Shown here in pieces: positions 1 to 8,200 of a stretch of 38,790 nucleotides of DNA. Source of the DNA: Westiellopsis prolifica IICB1 (lineage in GTDB: Bacteria > Cyanobacteriota > Cyanobacteriia > Cyanobacteriales > Nostocaceae). The notes beneath the pieces were generated by a model that saw only the letters and a list, made by a program, of their open reading frames with translations, was not told the origin of the DNA and ran no database searches. The position numbers and the translations under genes were made by a program. How positions within the stretch are numbered: the first letter of the stretch is position 1; every line of letters begins with the position of its first letter. Location of the stretch: positions 1,329,925 to 1,368,714 of the forward strand of contig NZ_NAPS01000001.1 of NCBI RefSeq assembly GCF_004323185.1. Reading direction: 5' to 3'.

Positions 1-50
1 CCCAATCCCCGATCCCCAATCCCCGATCCCCGATCCCTGATCCCCAATGA
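1..50. repeat. Short tandem repeat, C-rich
   Basis: Tandem units of the type ccccaatccccgat fill the window edge up to the stop codon of the ftsI gene. The same unit family recurs at 2758-2813. Such arrays are common between genes in filamentous cyanobacteria. The left boundary is cut by the window. Confidence 0.8.
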
Positions 51-1877
51 CTATTGCCTATTTGCTTGACTTGGTGGAATCTGCTCGATGGTAATTAATG
101 CTTCCATGACTGCTTTTGCTATGGGTGCGGCGACAGTACTACCATATGTGTTGATTCCTCTGGGTTCGTCTACTAGGGCTAATACTACATATCTAGGTGC
201 TTCTACTGGCATTATGCCTAAAAAACTAGTAACATATGCACCAGTTACATAGCCTCCAGAACGACCTGCTATTTGGGCTGTGCCAGTTTTGCCTGCGATC
301 CGATAACCTGGTATGCGTGAGAGTTTTCCGCTTCCTTCATCCACAACTGTTTCCATCATCTCTACTACTTGTTGGGTGGTCATGGCTGAAAAAATTTGTC
401 GTGGTTCGGGTCTTTTTGGTGTATAATGCGTTTGATTTTTGCTATCTACCAGACCCTTGATTACATGGGGTGTGACTAACTTTCCACCATTGGCTAATGC
501 TCCCTGGATTTGTACCAGTTGCAATGGTGTTAGGGAAAAGCCTTGACCAAAGGAAGTCGTTGCAGGTTCGATGGGTGAAGCGATAAATTTTTCTTGACTT
601 TTGAGTTGACTAGCTACGATAAACGGCAAATCTGTAGACACAGCTTGTCCTAGTCCTAGTTTTTCTAACCAACCGTAGTAGACAGAAGCTTGCAAACGTT
701 GGATAATTTGCACCATGCCGATGTTACTAGAATGTTGAAGAATCTGGGCGATATTAATACGTCCGTAGCTTTTGTTCTCGGCATTTTTGATGGTGCGATC
801 GCCTACTTGAATTGAACCTGAATCATTAAAAGTATCATTAGCTGTAATTACACCATTTTCGAGAGCGATCGCAACATTGAGAGGCTTAAAAGTAGAACCG
901 GGTTCATAAAGATCAGCTACAGTCCAGTTTTTGAACAGCGAAATATCAGCTTTAGAATACTCATTGGGATTGTAGCTAGGTAAAGAAGCTAATGCGAGTA
1001 AGGAACCATCCCAAGCATCCATGACAATTACCGCTCCACGTTTAGCACTATACTTATCCATCTGTGCTTTGAGTGCAGTACGAGCGATTCGTTGCAAGCG
1101 GCTATCAATTGTCAATTGTAATTGTAGGTCATCAGAATGAGGAAATCCATCCGGCGCATAATCTGGCATCAACGAACCATTACCAGTTCGACTCAAGCGC
1201 ACTGCTTGAACGGAACGTTCTAATAATTTCTCTTGACTATATTCCACCCCTGCTTGACCCCGACGATCAAGATCAACATACCCAACTACTTCTGCCACTA
1301 AATCTTGTTGGGGATAAAATCGAGAGTATTTTTGAATCAATTCTAAACCATTGAGGCGCAATCCAAAAATCTGATTAGCAATTTCTTCAGGCATTGCCGA
1401 TGACAGTAAAATACCACTTTTCTTACTATCAAATTTATTTTTTAATTCAGTAACGTCTTTATCGACGATTGGCGCCAGAACTTCTGCAACTTTTTGGTTA
1501 GATTTGCTAAATAGTTTGGGATGGGCGTAGACAGTATACACTGGTCGGTCTATGGCCAGTACAGTTCGATTGCGGTCTATGACTTGGCGACGAGGTACAA
1601 AAGGTCGCAAATTTACCATTTGTTGGTTTCGCGCTTTCTCCTTCAGCTTCGGCCCTTGTGCAATTTGCAAATTATACAATTTCAGACTCAGTCCCAATCC
1701 AGCAACAATTAATACCGCCCAAACAATTAGCAATCGGAATTTAAGATTGGGTGTTTGCGGTTGGGTACTCAAGATAAACGCAGGTAGAAATCTTCGTCTT
1801 GTTCTCTGACGTCCTGGCTTTTGTGATTCTGTCTTCGGAGGTTTTTTATATCTTCTTCTACTTGGTGATTTTTGCAT
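51..1877 (-). CDS. ftsI: Septal peptidoglycan transpeptidase, FtsI/PBP2 (class B PBP)
   Basis: Monofunctional D,D-transpeptidase that cross-links peptidoglycan at the division septum; acts in the periplasm, anchored in the inner membrane. From the ATG at 1877 it is 608 aa, normal for the family. The N terminus is Arg/Lys-rich and cytoplasmic, with one membrane segment at about residues 48-68. A PBP dimerisation-type region follows, then the transpeptidase domain with PGSTFK (catalytic Ser328, Lys331), SSN (383-385) and KTGTAQ (530-535). The frame stays open upstream to a GTG at 1982, but that extension looks non-coding and repeat-like, so the ATG is preferred even though no strong Shine-Dalgarno is visible. 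It lies 169 bases downstream of an FtsL-like gene on the same strand, the usual division-gene order. Function is well supported; only the start is uncertain. Confidence 0.93.
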   Translation of the reverse strand: MQKSPSRRRYKKPPKTESQKPGRQRTRRRFLPAFILSTQPQTPNLKFRLLIVWAVLIVAGLGLSLKLYNLQIAQGPKLKEKARNQQMVNLRPFVPRRQVIDRNRTVLAIDRPVYTVYAHPKLFSKSNQKVAEVLAPIVDKDVTELKNKFDSKKSGILLSSAMPEEIANQIFGLRLNGLELIQKYSRFYPQQDLVAEVVGYVDLDRRGQAGVEYSQEKLLERSVQAVRLSRTGNGSLMPDYAPDGFPHSDDLQLQLTIDSRLQRIARTALKAQMDKYSAKRGAVIVMDAWDGSLLALASLPSYNPNEYSKADISLFKNWTVADLYEPGSTFKPLNVAIALENGVITANDTFNDSGSIQVGDRTIKNAENKSYGRINIAQILQHSSNIGMVQIIQRLQASVYYGWLEKLGLGQAVSTDLPFIVASQLKSQEKFIASPIEPATTSFGQGFSLTPLQLVQIQGALANGGKLVTPHVIKGLVDSKNQTHYTPKRPEPRQIFSAMTTQQVVEMMETVVDEGSGKLSRIPGYRIAGKTGTAQIAGRSGGYVTGAYVTSFLGIMPVEAPRYVVLALVDEPRGINTYGSTVAAPIAKAVMEALITIEQIPPSQANRQ

Positions 1878-2046
1878 AATTATTGTTGGTTGTTGATGGT
1901 TGGTGAGTCCAGTCTCCGTCTTGGACGCCACGTGCTTTATGCCGGGGAACCCGTCCACCGCAGTGGCTCCGGTTCCTGTCACGTAGAGTAGGGTTGTTGG
2001 TTGTTCTACCTACTAACTACCAACCAGCAACCAATAACAATTGATT

Positions 2047-2640
2047 TTAATATCCCAGTGGTTCAGAGTTTTGCTGTTGTAGTTGAAAGTTTGATTGAGT
2101 AGTTGTAGTAGATGGTGACAAGTTAGAGTCCTTTGGTGCTGGAGGTAAAAAAATTGCTCCTGAAGGAGATGGTGAGACTAGTCCTGCTGCTGATGTTTGT
2201 GCTTCCTGTGCCATTTTATTTTTTAGCACTTCAATTGTTGTTGTTAATTGTCGCTCATCTCGCTGTAAGGTTTGCAGTTTCCGATATGACTGACTCCAAA
2301 GTTGTTGAGAATATACAGTCCAACCATAAATTATTAGGGTAGTTGCCACCAATACAAATGCCATAATTCCTGAATAACGATTTATGTCATACAAGCGTAA
2401 CAACCACATTGGAATTGTTCCTTGTTTGTTTAAATCTGGGACAGGTGTAGAAGTAGATACTGGTTGATTAGCAGACGAACGTTTGGATCTTCTAGAGGAA
2501 ACAGGAGGAGAGAAGGTTTTCTCTGTGATAGTTCCTGCTGATCTAGATTGTTTGAATGTGGATGAATTTCTCATCATCAGAGAATTTCGCTGGAACCAAC
2601 TGCGTTTTGCAGAAACATCTGATTTGCGAGCAACAGCCAT
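2047..2640 (-). CDS. FtsL-like septum protein, single-pass membrane
   Basis: 197 aa. A Ser/Arg-rich cytoplasmic N terminus of about 85 residues is followed by one hydrophobic segment (about 91-110). Next comes a short helical, coiled-coil-like stretch (about 111-147, with many Gln, Leu, Lys and Glu), and then a Pro/Ser/Thr/Gln-rich periplasmic tail. This bitopic layout, and its position directly upstream of ftsI, match the FtsL/DivIC-like proteins that recruit FtsI to the divisome. There is no sequence motif to prove it, because FtsL proteins diverge strongly and the call rests on topology and synteny. The ATG at 2640 has no obvious Shine-Dalgarno. Confidence 0.65.
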   Translation of the reverse strand: MAVARKSDVSAKRSWFQRNSLMMRNSSTFKQSRSAGTITEKTFSPPVSSRRSKRSSANQPVSTSTPVPDLNKQGTIPMWLLRLYDINRYSGIMAFVLVATTLIIYGWTVYSQQLWSQSYRKLQTLQRDERQLTTTIEVLKNKMAQEAQTSAAGLVSPSPSGAIFLPPAPKDSNLSPSTTTTQSNFQLQQQNSEPLGY

Positions 2641-2673
2641 AATTTTTTGGATATATATTTTTTGTGTGAGTTA

Positions 2674-2746
2674 GGACAAGAGAGACAACAAAGACAAGGG
2701 AGACAAGGGATACAAGGAGGATAAGGAGGACAAGGGAGCCAAGGAA
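2674..2746. repeat. Purine-rich short tandem repeat (acaaggga-type)
   Basis: Degenerate tandem copies of acaagggag/acaaggagg lie just upstream of the FtsL-like gene. They differ from the C-rich array that follows. No coding potential is evident. Confidence 0.65.
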
Positions 2747-2757
2747 AAAATAAACAC

Positions 2758-2813
2758 CGATCCCCGATACCCGATCCCCGACCCCCGATCCCCGACCCCC
2801 AATCCCCAATCCC
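2758..2813. repeat. Short tandem repeat, C-rich (ccccgat/ccccaat units)
   Basis: About eight imperfect copies of a ccccgatc or ccccaatc unit. It is the same family as the array at 1-50, so the two arrays flank the ftsL-ftsI pair. Confidence 0.8.
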
Positions 2814-2828
2814 TAGTAAGTATGGCAA

Positions 2829-3261
2829 CGCAAAGTAGCAAGGGCAAGAGATTGCTTATAAGCAGTTTTTATGGTAATATTTGTAAGCTTACAAAAAGTT
2901 ACGATTATTTTAATGTAGTTAAAGCAAAAACTACTACTGCTGTGCCAAGTTAATTTGGAAGGATAGTTTTTCACCATTTTCCCTTGATCGATACTTTCGA
3001 GCAGGGTACAAGCCCCTACCCCTAACTCCCAGCCCCCATTCCCCCAAACTGGGGGTAAATTTAAAATCCATGCATCCAAAATCTAAAATCGGATGACCCA
3101 TGAATTGAAAGGTCTTAGAGTTAGCTTTATAGGATAAACTAAAAATCAGAAAGTTGTCTTTTAAATATCTAACCTAAAAATTATTAAAATTAAGCAACAA
3201 ATGAGGTATCTTATTCAACAGGCCTAAAATAGTTTTTGCCGCATTTGGTGACAGAGGAGTT
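2829..3261. other. Intergenic stretch without a recognisable gene
   Basis: No convincing reading frame. It contains a solo copy of a repeat end (cgagcagggtacaag, 2998-3012) that also forms the inverted ends of the element at 28523-28621. C-rich and aaaatcc-type repetitive sequence follows to about 3092. Confidence 0.5.
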
Positions 3262-3471
3262 ATGAAAATAAAAATCTTTGGTTTTGCTCTTTTACTTGGT
3301 CTAGCTGCGACTCTCGGAGCCTGCAATGGTGCTAGTGAGACACCTTCCACTACTACCACTACTCCAGCAGAACCCAGTGATACTGGCGCTACCACTCCAC
3401 CCGCTACCGCCACTACACCTGCTACTACTACCACAACACCTGCTAGTCCTTCTCCTACAACTACTCCCTAG
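3262..3471 (+). CDS. Small Thr/Pro-rich lipoprotein
   Basis: 69 aa. The N terminus is a bacterial lipoprotein signal: a short KIK basic start, a hydrophobic core, and a lipobox LGAC with Cys21 as the lipidated residue. Everything after it is low-complexity Thr, Pro, Ala and Ser, with TTTTT and ATTP runs and no domain, so the mature product is a lipid-anchored flexible tail. AGAGGAG just before the ATG supports the start, although the spacing is tight. It stands alone between repeats. The function is not recognisable; a cell-envelope spacer or glycosylated stalk is conceivable but unproven. Confidence 0.75.
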   Translation: MKIKIFGFALLLGLAATLGACNGASETPSTTTTTPAEPSDTGATTPPATATTPATTTTTPASPSPTTTP

Positions 3472-3721
3472 ATTTTGGTCTCAGGTTAGATCACTCAGCG
3501 CTTTTGAGGTCGCTCCTCATTACATCACTACATTAATAATTTATTCTCTACTGCCCAGAGAATGAACTTTTGAATTGAGTAATGCAAGCTATGGCTAGCT
3601 TACTCAAAGTTCTTTGTATCAACTTTGGATAAAGGAAAAAAGTTTGGTACGAAAACTTTAGTGATCGCCCACCATAGCCGAGAATCATAGTCGATAGACA
3701 TCTCCGAAAAAGAATGTAGTA

Positions 3722-3749
3722 GTAGAGACGCGAAATTTCGCGTCTCTAC
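3722..3749. repeat. Perfect 28-bp palindrome (dispersed repeat)
   Basis: The half-site gtagagacgcgaaa is followed immediately by its exact reverse complement, giving a perfect palindrome with no loop. A degenerate relative sits at 6860-6889 (tagcagacgcgaaattttgt and following bases). It lies in the 3472-3844 gap, which has no convincing gene; the weak minus-strand frame across it is created partly by the palindrome. Confidence 0.8.
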
Positions 3750-3844
3750 AATTATTCTGGCTGACGCATACTTAATTATCACCAGATGTCTAATAGATGG
3801 TGGCGATCGCTCTCCACAGAAATTGCTCACACTAAGTTTTTTCG

Positions 3845-4189
3845 TCAGTGAACTGGAATTTGTTGATCTAAAGCTGGTTCAATTTCACAAACGATCTCAT
3901 AGTAAGAGGTGGTTGGAGTGTGAGCAAACAAGTGACTTATCTTTTTTAAGATATTTTGGTAAGCTTCGCTGTGGTTTGCTTCCATATCACCAATATTTTC
4001 CCAGAAAATAACCGCGATACCTTTGTCAGTCCCTGGTTGTTGCAGCAGATATGCTTTCTGGAAGCCTTTAGTATACATTGAGACAGCCTGTTCATAAAGT
4101 TGTTTGGCTTCTTCAAACTTACCTGGTTTAAACTCTCCCGTCGCTACATAGACATATTGATGTTTAAGAAAATCTTGAAAGTCTGTCAT
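3845..4189 (-). CDS. Small ABM-like (dimeric alpha/beta barrel) protein
   Basis: 114 aa from the ATG at 4189, which has a good Shine-Dalgarno (AAGGAG, 4197-4202 on the complement). An upstream in-frame start at 4222 would add 11 residues and skip that site. The pattern of a beta strand (YVYVATGEFKPGKFEEA), an amphipathic helix, a strand with AVIFWENIGDMEA, then a helix and a final strand resembles the antibiotic-biosynthesis-monooxygenase/ferredoxin-like fold. That fold includes small monooxygenases, heme-degrading enzymes and many uncharacterised proteins. No catalytic residues can be named from the sequence. It is monocistronic, so the neighbours do not help. The fold is a moderate-confidence guess; a specific reaction is not claimed. 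Confidence 0.7.
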   Translation of the reverse strand: MTDFQDFLKHQYVYVATGEFKPGKFEEAKQLYEQAVSMYTKGFQKAYLLQQPGTDKGIAVIFWENIGDMEANHSEAYQNILKKISHLFAHTPTTSYYEIVCEIEPALDQQIPVH

Positions 4190-4448
4190 ATTTGTTCTCC
4201 TTGGCAGATAATTATTGGTCATTAGTCAATGGTCAATAGCGAAAAAGTTGGAACACTTGACTATTGACTGATGACTCATCAAAGAGTTTTTTTCTGCTTG
4301 TTGCAGTTTATAGGTTTGGTGTACCTCGACTTTCGTTTTTTAATTTTTTATTTTGAATTGGCGATCGCCAAACTAACCCACAAACAGTAATGGGTAATTG
4401 GAGTATTAACTAAATTGTTGCGATGGTCAAAGACTGCTCCTAACCTTT

Positions 4449-4470
4449 GATAACTGATAACTGATAACTG
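4449..4470. repeat. Heptanucleotide short tandem repeat (gataact x3)
   Basis: Three consecutive copies of gataact lie just after the stop of the serine-hydrolase gene. The adjoining stretch 4215-4280 contains related ggtcattagtcaatgg and ctattgactgatgac inverted pieces. Confidence 0.7.
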
Positions 4471-5799
4471 TTAAAGTTGGTGTGGCGCAGTAGTAGACGC
4501 ATTAACGCTGTTCTGTTCTATGTAGCTATAAACTAGTCGAGAAACTTGATTAATAAAAGACTTTGCTCTTTTATCACCAAAAGGTCTGCGAACCATGATT
4601 CCAGCTAGGTAGCGCTTACCTGTTGATGTTTGAATAATACCTGCATCTCCAAGAATAATCCCTAGTGTGCCTGTTTTGTGAGCAATTACCGCACCTTTAC
4701 CAAGACCTGCTGGTAATAAGCTTCTGTTCTTAACACGACGCATAATATCCAATGCTTGGGAACGACTTCCATCATTCAGTAATTGATTATTACTCAGCAA
4801 AGCACTTAGTCTGACTAAATCTTTCGCACTAGTTGTGTTAGTTCCTTTAAAGTCGCCTAACAGATTACGAATCACCGTATTTTGCAGTCCCCAACTTTGA
4901 AACCGCTGATTTAATCTAGCCTTACCACCCAAACGATCAATAATCATATTGGTTGCAGTATTATCGCTGATGGTAATCATCTTAGTAGCAGTTTCTAAAA
5001 CACTCAGTTTAGTTCCTGGGCGTTTGTACTGCAATGTTCCTGAACCTCCAGTCATCAAATCGCGACGCATAACCAAAGTTTCATTCAGCTTGACTCTACC
5101 CGCGTCTACTTCCTGAAACAAAGCTACTAAAATCGGAAACTTAATGGTGCTAGCAGCTGGAAAGATTTTTTCTCCATTCAAATCTAGATAGTTACCTGTA
5201 TCTAAATCTAGAAAGAACATCCCTGGTTGAAGATAGCTATAGCGAGCCATCAATGCTTTAATTTGAGTATTTAACTGGGATATATCTTGACCTAAACGAA
5301 TTCCTCCAACAAACGAAGAAGCATCACCTATATGAATAGGAAACTGTTCTTCACTAGACTTATTAGTTGCAACTTGCTCAAATGAATTGTTAGAACTTAC
5401 ACGTTCAACAGATGAAAAGTTTACTATCCAGTGGGAAGAAGAATCTCCTTTAATCAGTAATTTATCTGGAGAAACTGTATAACCAGGAGCTAATTCAATT
5501 ACCATTCTGGTAGTTTTAGCATCAACCTGTCCAATCCGAATTTCTTTGATTGCTGAACCAAAACTTTGCCGAACTGTATCACGATTGAGATTTGTTCCAG
5601 GTAAATCTAGTACAAGTCTTGTTGGATTTTTAATTAAAAAAGCTTTTGGTTGAACTCCAGAATCAGTAGTTAAATGTAGCTGATTTCGTGCCTGATCGAA
5701 GTTCCAAGATTGTAACCTAGCAGCTTTTACTGGAGAAGATAGCAACACAATACTGACGACGCTCAGTAATAAAAAGCGTAATCTCATCTTGTTATTCAT
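4471..5799 (-). CDS. AMIN domain plus class A beta-lactamase-fold serine hydrolase
   Basis: Secreted two-domain protein. Residue numbers here start at a possible GTG at 5814; the preferred ATG at 5799 is residue 6, and another ATG is residue 10. A signal peptide (about 10-31, ending VKA-A) precedes an AMIN domain (about 32-135), which in other proteins targets enzymes to septal or polar peptidoglycan. After a Ser/Asn linker comes a penicillin-recognising domain (about 165-435) with STIK (Ser222, Lys225), SDN (283-285) and KTG (380-382), the three class A motifs. The omega-loop segment that normally holds the general base Glu166 is short (about 316-328) and has no Glu, so efficient beta-lactam hydrolysis is unlikely. 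A peptidoglycan-binding or D,D-peptidase-like role is more plausible. No clear Shine-Dalgarno supports any of the starts. Confidence 0.85.
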   Translation of the reverse strand: MNNKMRLRFLLLSVVSIVLLSSPVKAARLQSWNFDQARNQLHLTTDSGVQPKAFLIKNPTRLVLDLPGTNLNRDTVRQSFGSAIKEIRIGQVDAKTTRMVIELAPGYTVSPDKLLIKGDSSSHWIVNFSSVERVSSNNSFEQVATNKSSEEQFPIHIGDASSFVGGIRLGQDISQLNTQIKALMARYSYLQPGMFFLDLDTGNYLDLNGEKIFPAASTIKFPILVALFQEVDAGRVKLNETLVMRRDLMTGGSGTLQYKRPGTKLSVLETATKMITISDNTATNMIIDRLGGKARLNQRFQSWGLQNTVIRNLLGDFKGTNTTSAKDLVRLSALLSNNQLLNDGSRSQALDIMRRVKNRSLLPAGLGKGAVIAHKTGTLGIILGDAGIIQTSTGKRYLAGIMVRRPFGDKRAKSFINQVSRLVYSYIEQNSVNASTTAPHQL

Positions 5800-5883
5800 A
5801 TGATTTACTTGCACAGATTTTCAGATTTATCTCAGTAGATCCGGAATAAATCTCAGTGTTATCCGAAAAAGTGAAAGGAATGA

Positions 5884-6061
5884 TTAACTGATATCTTGCA
5901 CCTACCCCATATCCCGCCTCAGAATTAATTGGTGAGGCTAATAGCATAAGTCCGTTAAAACGGACTCAAACACTTTCCTAGTCAGATAAATCTGACTTTA
6001 GCTATTAGCCAATAAATAAATTTATTGGCGGGATGAAAAGCTGATGCAAGATATGAGTTAA
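5884..6061. repeat. Nested palindromic element (five inverted repeats)
   Basis: The outer arms (5884-5900 and 6045-6061) match as inverted repeats with one mismatch in 17. Inside them, atcccgcc (5911-5918) pairs with ggcgggat (6027-6034), and ggctaatagc (5936-5945) pairs with gctattagcc (6001-6010). Four hairpins sit within: cctca/tgagg (5917-5937), agtccgtt/aacggact (5949-5966), agtcagat/atctgact (5980-5997) and ccaataaat/atttattgg (6009-6028). The last three have perfect stems with AA loops. The whole folds as a branched, cloverleaf-like structure. It has no coding capacity and resembles the small dispersed repeats of filamentous cyanobacteria. Confidence 0.8.
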
Positions 6062-6369
6062 CCAGTTTTAAGAACTGAAGCTAGAAGGTGAAATCACACA
6101 ATAGTTCCAATGTTTTAATAGAATTAAGTTAATACCTGTAATGAAATTGACAGACAAGCAAAAATTATCATCCTACTGAATCATCAGCGAAGTCAATAGG
6201 CTTGGTTTTGTAATATTGATGCGATCGCATCTTTAATCTTGCATAAAAACTGATGATGTCAAATTTACGTGAAATTGCTTGTGGTTTATTAGGATGTAGA
6301 CATCATATCAGTATTCGGGCAATTTTTAAGAAAAGATTAAATTTGCACTTAAAAAGACAGAATTCATAT

Positions 6370-6496
6370 TAGACCTCTTGCAAAAGTCGAATGAACCCCC
6401 CTCAATCCCCCCGTTCACGGTCGGGGGAAAATTTAGTTCCCTAAGCGTAAACGCTTAGGGTTAGGGTGGGGTAAAAATATTTTTGCAAGAGGTCTA
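6370..6496. mobile_element. MITE-like element with 16-bp terminal inverted repeats
   Basis: The ends are perfect inverted repeats, tagacctcttgcaaaa at 6370-6385 and its complement at 6481-6496. In the centre is a perfect 10-bp stem with an AA loop (ccctaagcgt, 6439-6460). The 127-bp size and lack of coding sequence fit a non-autonomous element. Related ends occur at 32448-32465 and 33198-33212. Confidence 0.75.
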
Positions 6497-6535
6497 TTAT
6501 AGGTTGACGTCATCTCAAAAAAAAATTTGCCAAAC

Positions 6536-6565
6536 TTGTTGCAAAATCAAAAAATTGAGTATAAT
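6536..6565 (+). promoter_or_regulatory. Promoter of the tRNA-Leu gene
   Basis: TTGTTG (6536-6541), an 18-base spacer, then a consensus TATAAT (6560-6565), ending 18 bases before the mature tRNA 5' end. This is a sigma70/SigA-type arrangement. Confidence 0.6.
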
Positions 6566-6583
6566 GGTGAAGTTGCCAATCAA

Positions 6584-6667
6584 GGGCGGGTGGCGAAACT
6601 GGTAGACGCACCACACTCAAAATGTGGCGAGCTTGCGCTCATAGGAGTTCGATTCTCCTCCTGCCCA
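6584..6667 (+). tRNA. tRNA-Leu (anticodon CAA)
   Basis: An 84-base class II tRNA. The acceptor stem pairs GGGCGGG with CCTGCCC (one G-T pair), with A as discriminator base. The anticodon stem is CCACA/TGTGG with loop CTCAAAA, giving anticodon CAA for UUG codons. A long variable arm follows (about gcgagcttgcgctcat). The T arm is AGGAG-TTCGATT-CTCCT. CCA is not encoded. An open frame on the opposite strand is an artefact of this gene. Confidence 0.97.
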
Positions 6668-7476
6668 CTTAAATAGTGAATAATAGATATCCTCAAAAGT
6701 GATGTGCAGTTTGGTTCTGCATAAGATTTTAACCTCTTTTTCGTCGCAGTCTCTAGTAAACAGGCTTGCGATCGCATTTAATTTAACGTGAGTTCGATGG
6801 ATTTAATTCACCCAAAATTCCGCCTTCAAATAAATTTGGGGCAATGACGACCTCAACCTGTAGCAGACGCGAAATTTTGTGTCTTTACATTTGTGCCGAC
6901 CTACTTAAATCTACCTTAACCTCAACAAAAGCTTCTTAGTAGCACATCCCAGGTTGAACTATGGAAGAATAAAATCAAAGCATATTTATAAATATTATCT
7001 TAATTAAGATTTTAATTAAATAAAAATATATATTTTGTGCATGATTCTCTTATTTTTATCCGGATTATGTCTGCAATATCTTGAATACTGCTGAGGGCAG
7101 GTAAAATCTATACCTTGAAAAAATACTTTTGTCAAGTTATATTTTATACAATGTTCTTTTATAAAGAATTCATTGTGTAATTTTTACTTAAACAACAGCT
7201 TATTAACAGCAAGTGAATCTAGATTCAACACCTAAAGTTTGAAATTTTTACAACTGATTCAACTTAGTATTGTAGTGATATTTCTGACTTTATTCTCGCA
7301 AAGCAATATATAGATTAATCTAAAAACTTTTCTTTTAATTTGACGCTTTCACAAAAAATGAATTATAATAAATACAGTACTACAAGGTATCAAATCAGAT
7401 CCTAGATATAGGGTAACTAGAACTTTGATTTTGTCATCAAAAATTGAGTTTTTAGTTAAATTAAGGACAATCATTT
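6668..7476. other. 809-bp intergenic stretch, no gene seen
   Basis: AT-rich, with stops in all frames. The only notable item is a degenerate copy of the 3722-3749 palindrome at 6860-6889. The last bases (about 7400-7476) may hold the promoter and leader of the small ORF at 7477. Confidence 0.5.
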
Positions 7477-7704
7477 ATGAGACTAAAAAGATGGGAGTCT
7501 CCTCGCCGCCAGGGGAGAAATGATAAAGGAAAAGGCGGTTCTGCAAGAAAACGACAATTGAAGAAACAGCAGCAAATGCTAAGGCGCAGGCTGAAGACAG
7601 ACAACGAAATCAATAAGAATAACAATCAGGGAACGGGGGAAGAGAATTTTAACTTCCCCCTTTTTTTTGGGCTTTTTCAGGATGATAAAAAACAAAGTTG
7701 TTAG
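7477..7704 (+). CDS. Possible small basic protein (or short RNA locus)
   Basis: 75 codons. The first 45 residues are very rich in Arg, Lys and Gln (RRQGRNDKGKGGSARKRQ, then KKQQQ and RRR), as in small nucleic-acid-binding proteins. AAGGA sits 11 bases before the ATG. The 3' third codes for an Asn/Phe-rich tail and overlaps a strong intrinsic terminator (7635-7668). A transcript that ends there would lack the stop codon at 7702. Either the locus encodes a short RNA, or a slightly different reading frame is used, or read-through occurs. I do not recognise the protein, and coding status is uncertain. Confidence 0.35.
   Translation: MRLKRWESPRRQGRNDKGKGGSARKRQLKKQQQMLRRRLKTDNEINKNNNQGTGEENFNFPLFFGLFQDDKKQSC
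7635..7668 (+). terminator. Intrinsic terminator
   Basis: The stem gggggaag (7635-7642) pairs with cttccccc (7653-7660) around a 10-base AT loop, followed by eight T (7661-7668). This is a textbook rho-independent terminator in the plus direction. It lies inside the 3' part of the 7477-7704 ORF. Confidence 0.8.
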
Positions 7705-8200
7705 TTTTGCGTTACTAAGTGACAGTTATTGCACTAGCACAGTGCGATCAATCAAGTAGTCAATATTTTGCTTAACAATAAAAATTACAGGTTGAAATTA
7801 ATTAATCTCTGGCAAATGTCCATATAACAAGTAGTGTAGATAGCTAAAAATTTGTTGTGATTGCTCAGTAATAGTTTTTACATAAAGAATTTATTTTGCT
7901 TTTACAGAATCTTCATTAATGTTTGCAAAAAATTCTTAAAGCAAATGTAAAGAAAGTATGAAGTTTACTAAAAAGCTACTGACAAGGTATCAATGTGGAG
8001 TAAGGTAATATACATATAGCTTGATTAAATTATTACCAGGGAAGCAGTAATTTACTGTATATGATCATTGCATCTCCATGTGTTAACTACCTTATTCCCA
8101 AGTATTTTAAGATCAAAACTTATAGTGAAAGCTTGAGGTTTTATACGCTGGGGATGGTTCTGTAGTTATTTGATTTTATCTGTGACACAAGGAGTGACTT
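7705..8200. other. Upstream region of the polysaccharide locus
   Basis: 496 bp, AT-rich, without a supportable gene. It should contain the promoter of the polysaccharide cluster, but no clear -35/-10 pair stands out. aaggag (8188-8193 region) is the ribosome site of the next gene. Confidence 0.4.

Noticed and set aside
2674-2813. Possible CRISPR array
   Set aside because: Units are directly adjacent without unique spacers; these are simple short tandem repeats.
2543-2828. Minus-strand frames across the tandem repeats upstream of the FtsL-like gene
   Set aside because: Their Gly- and Pro-rich peptides are translations of the short tandem repeats.
3600-3830. 76-codon minus-strand frame
   Set aside because: It spans the perfect palindrome at 3722-3749, has no ribosome site or domain, and a biased composition.
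4471-5799. Calling the protein a beta-lactamase resistance enzyme
   Set aside because: The omega-loop glutamate needed for hydrolysis is missing and an AMIN domain is fused, so only a fold-level name is justified.
6580-6777. 65-codon minus-strand frame
   Set aside because: It is antisense to tRNA-Leu, and its apparent protein is generated by the tRNA sequence.
8061-8165. Short frame starting at an ATG upstream of the GT26 gene
   Set aside because: No ribosome site, and composition typical of AT-rich spacer.
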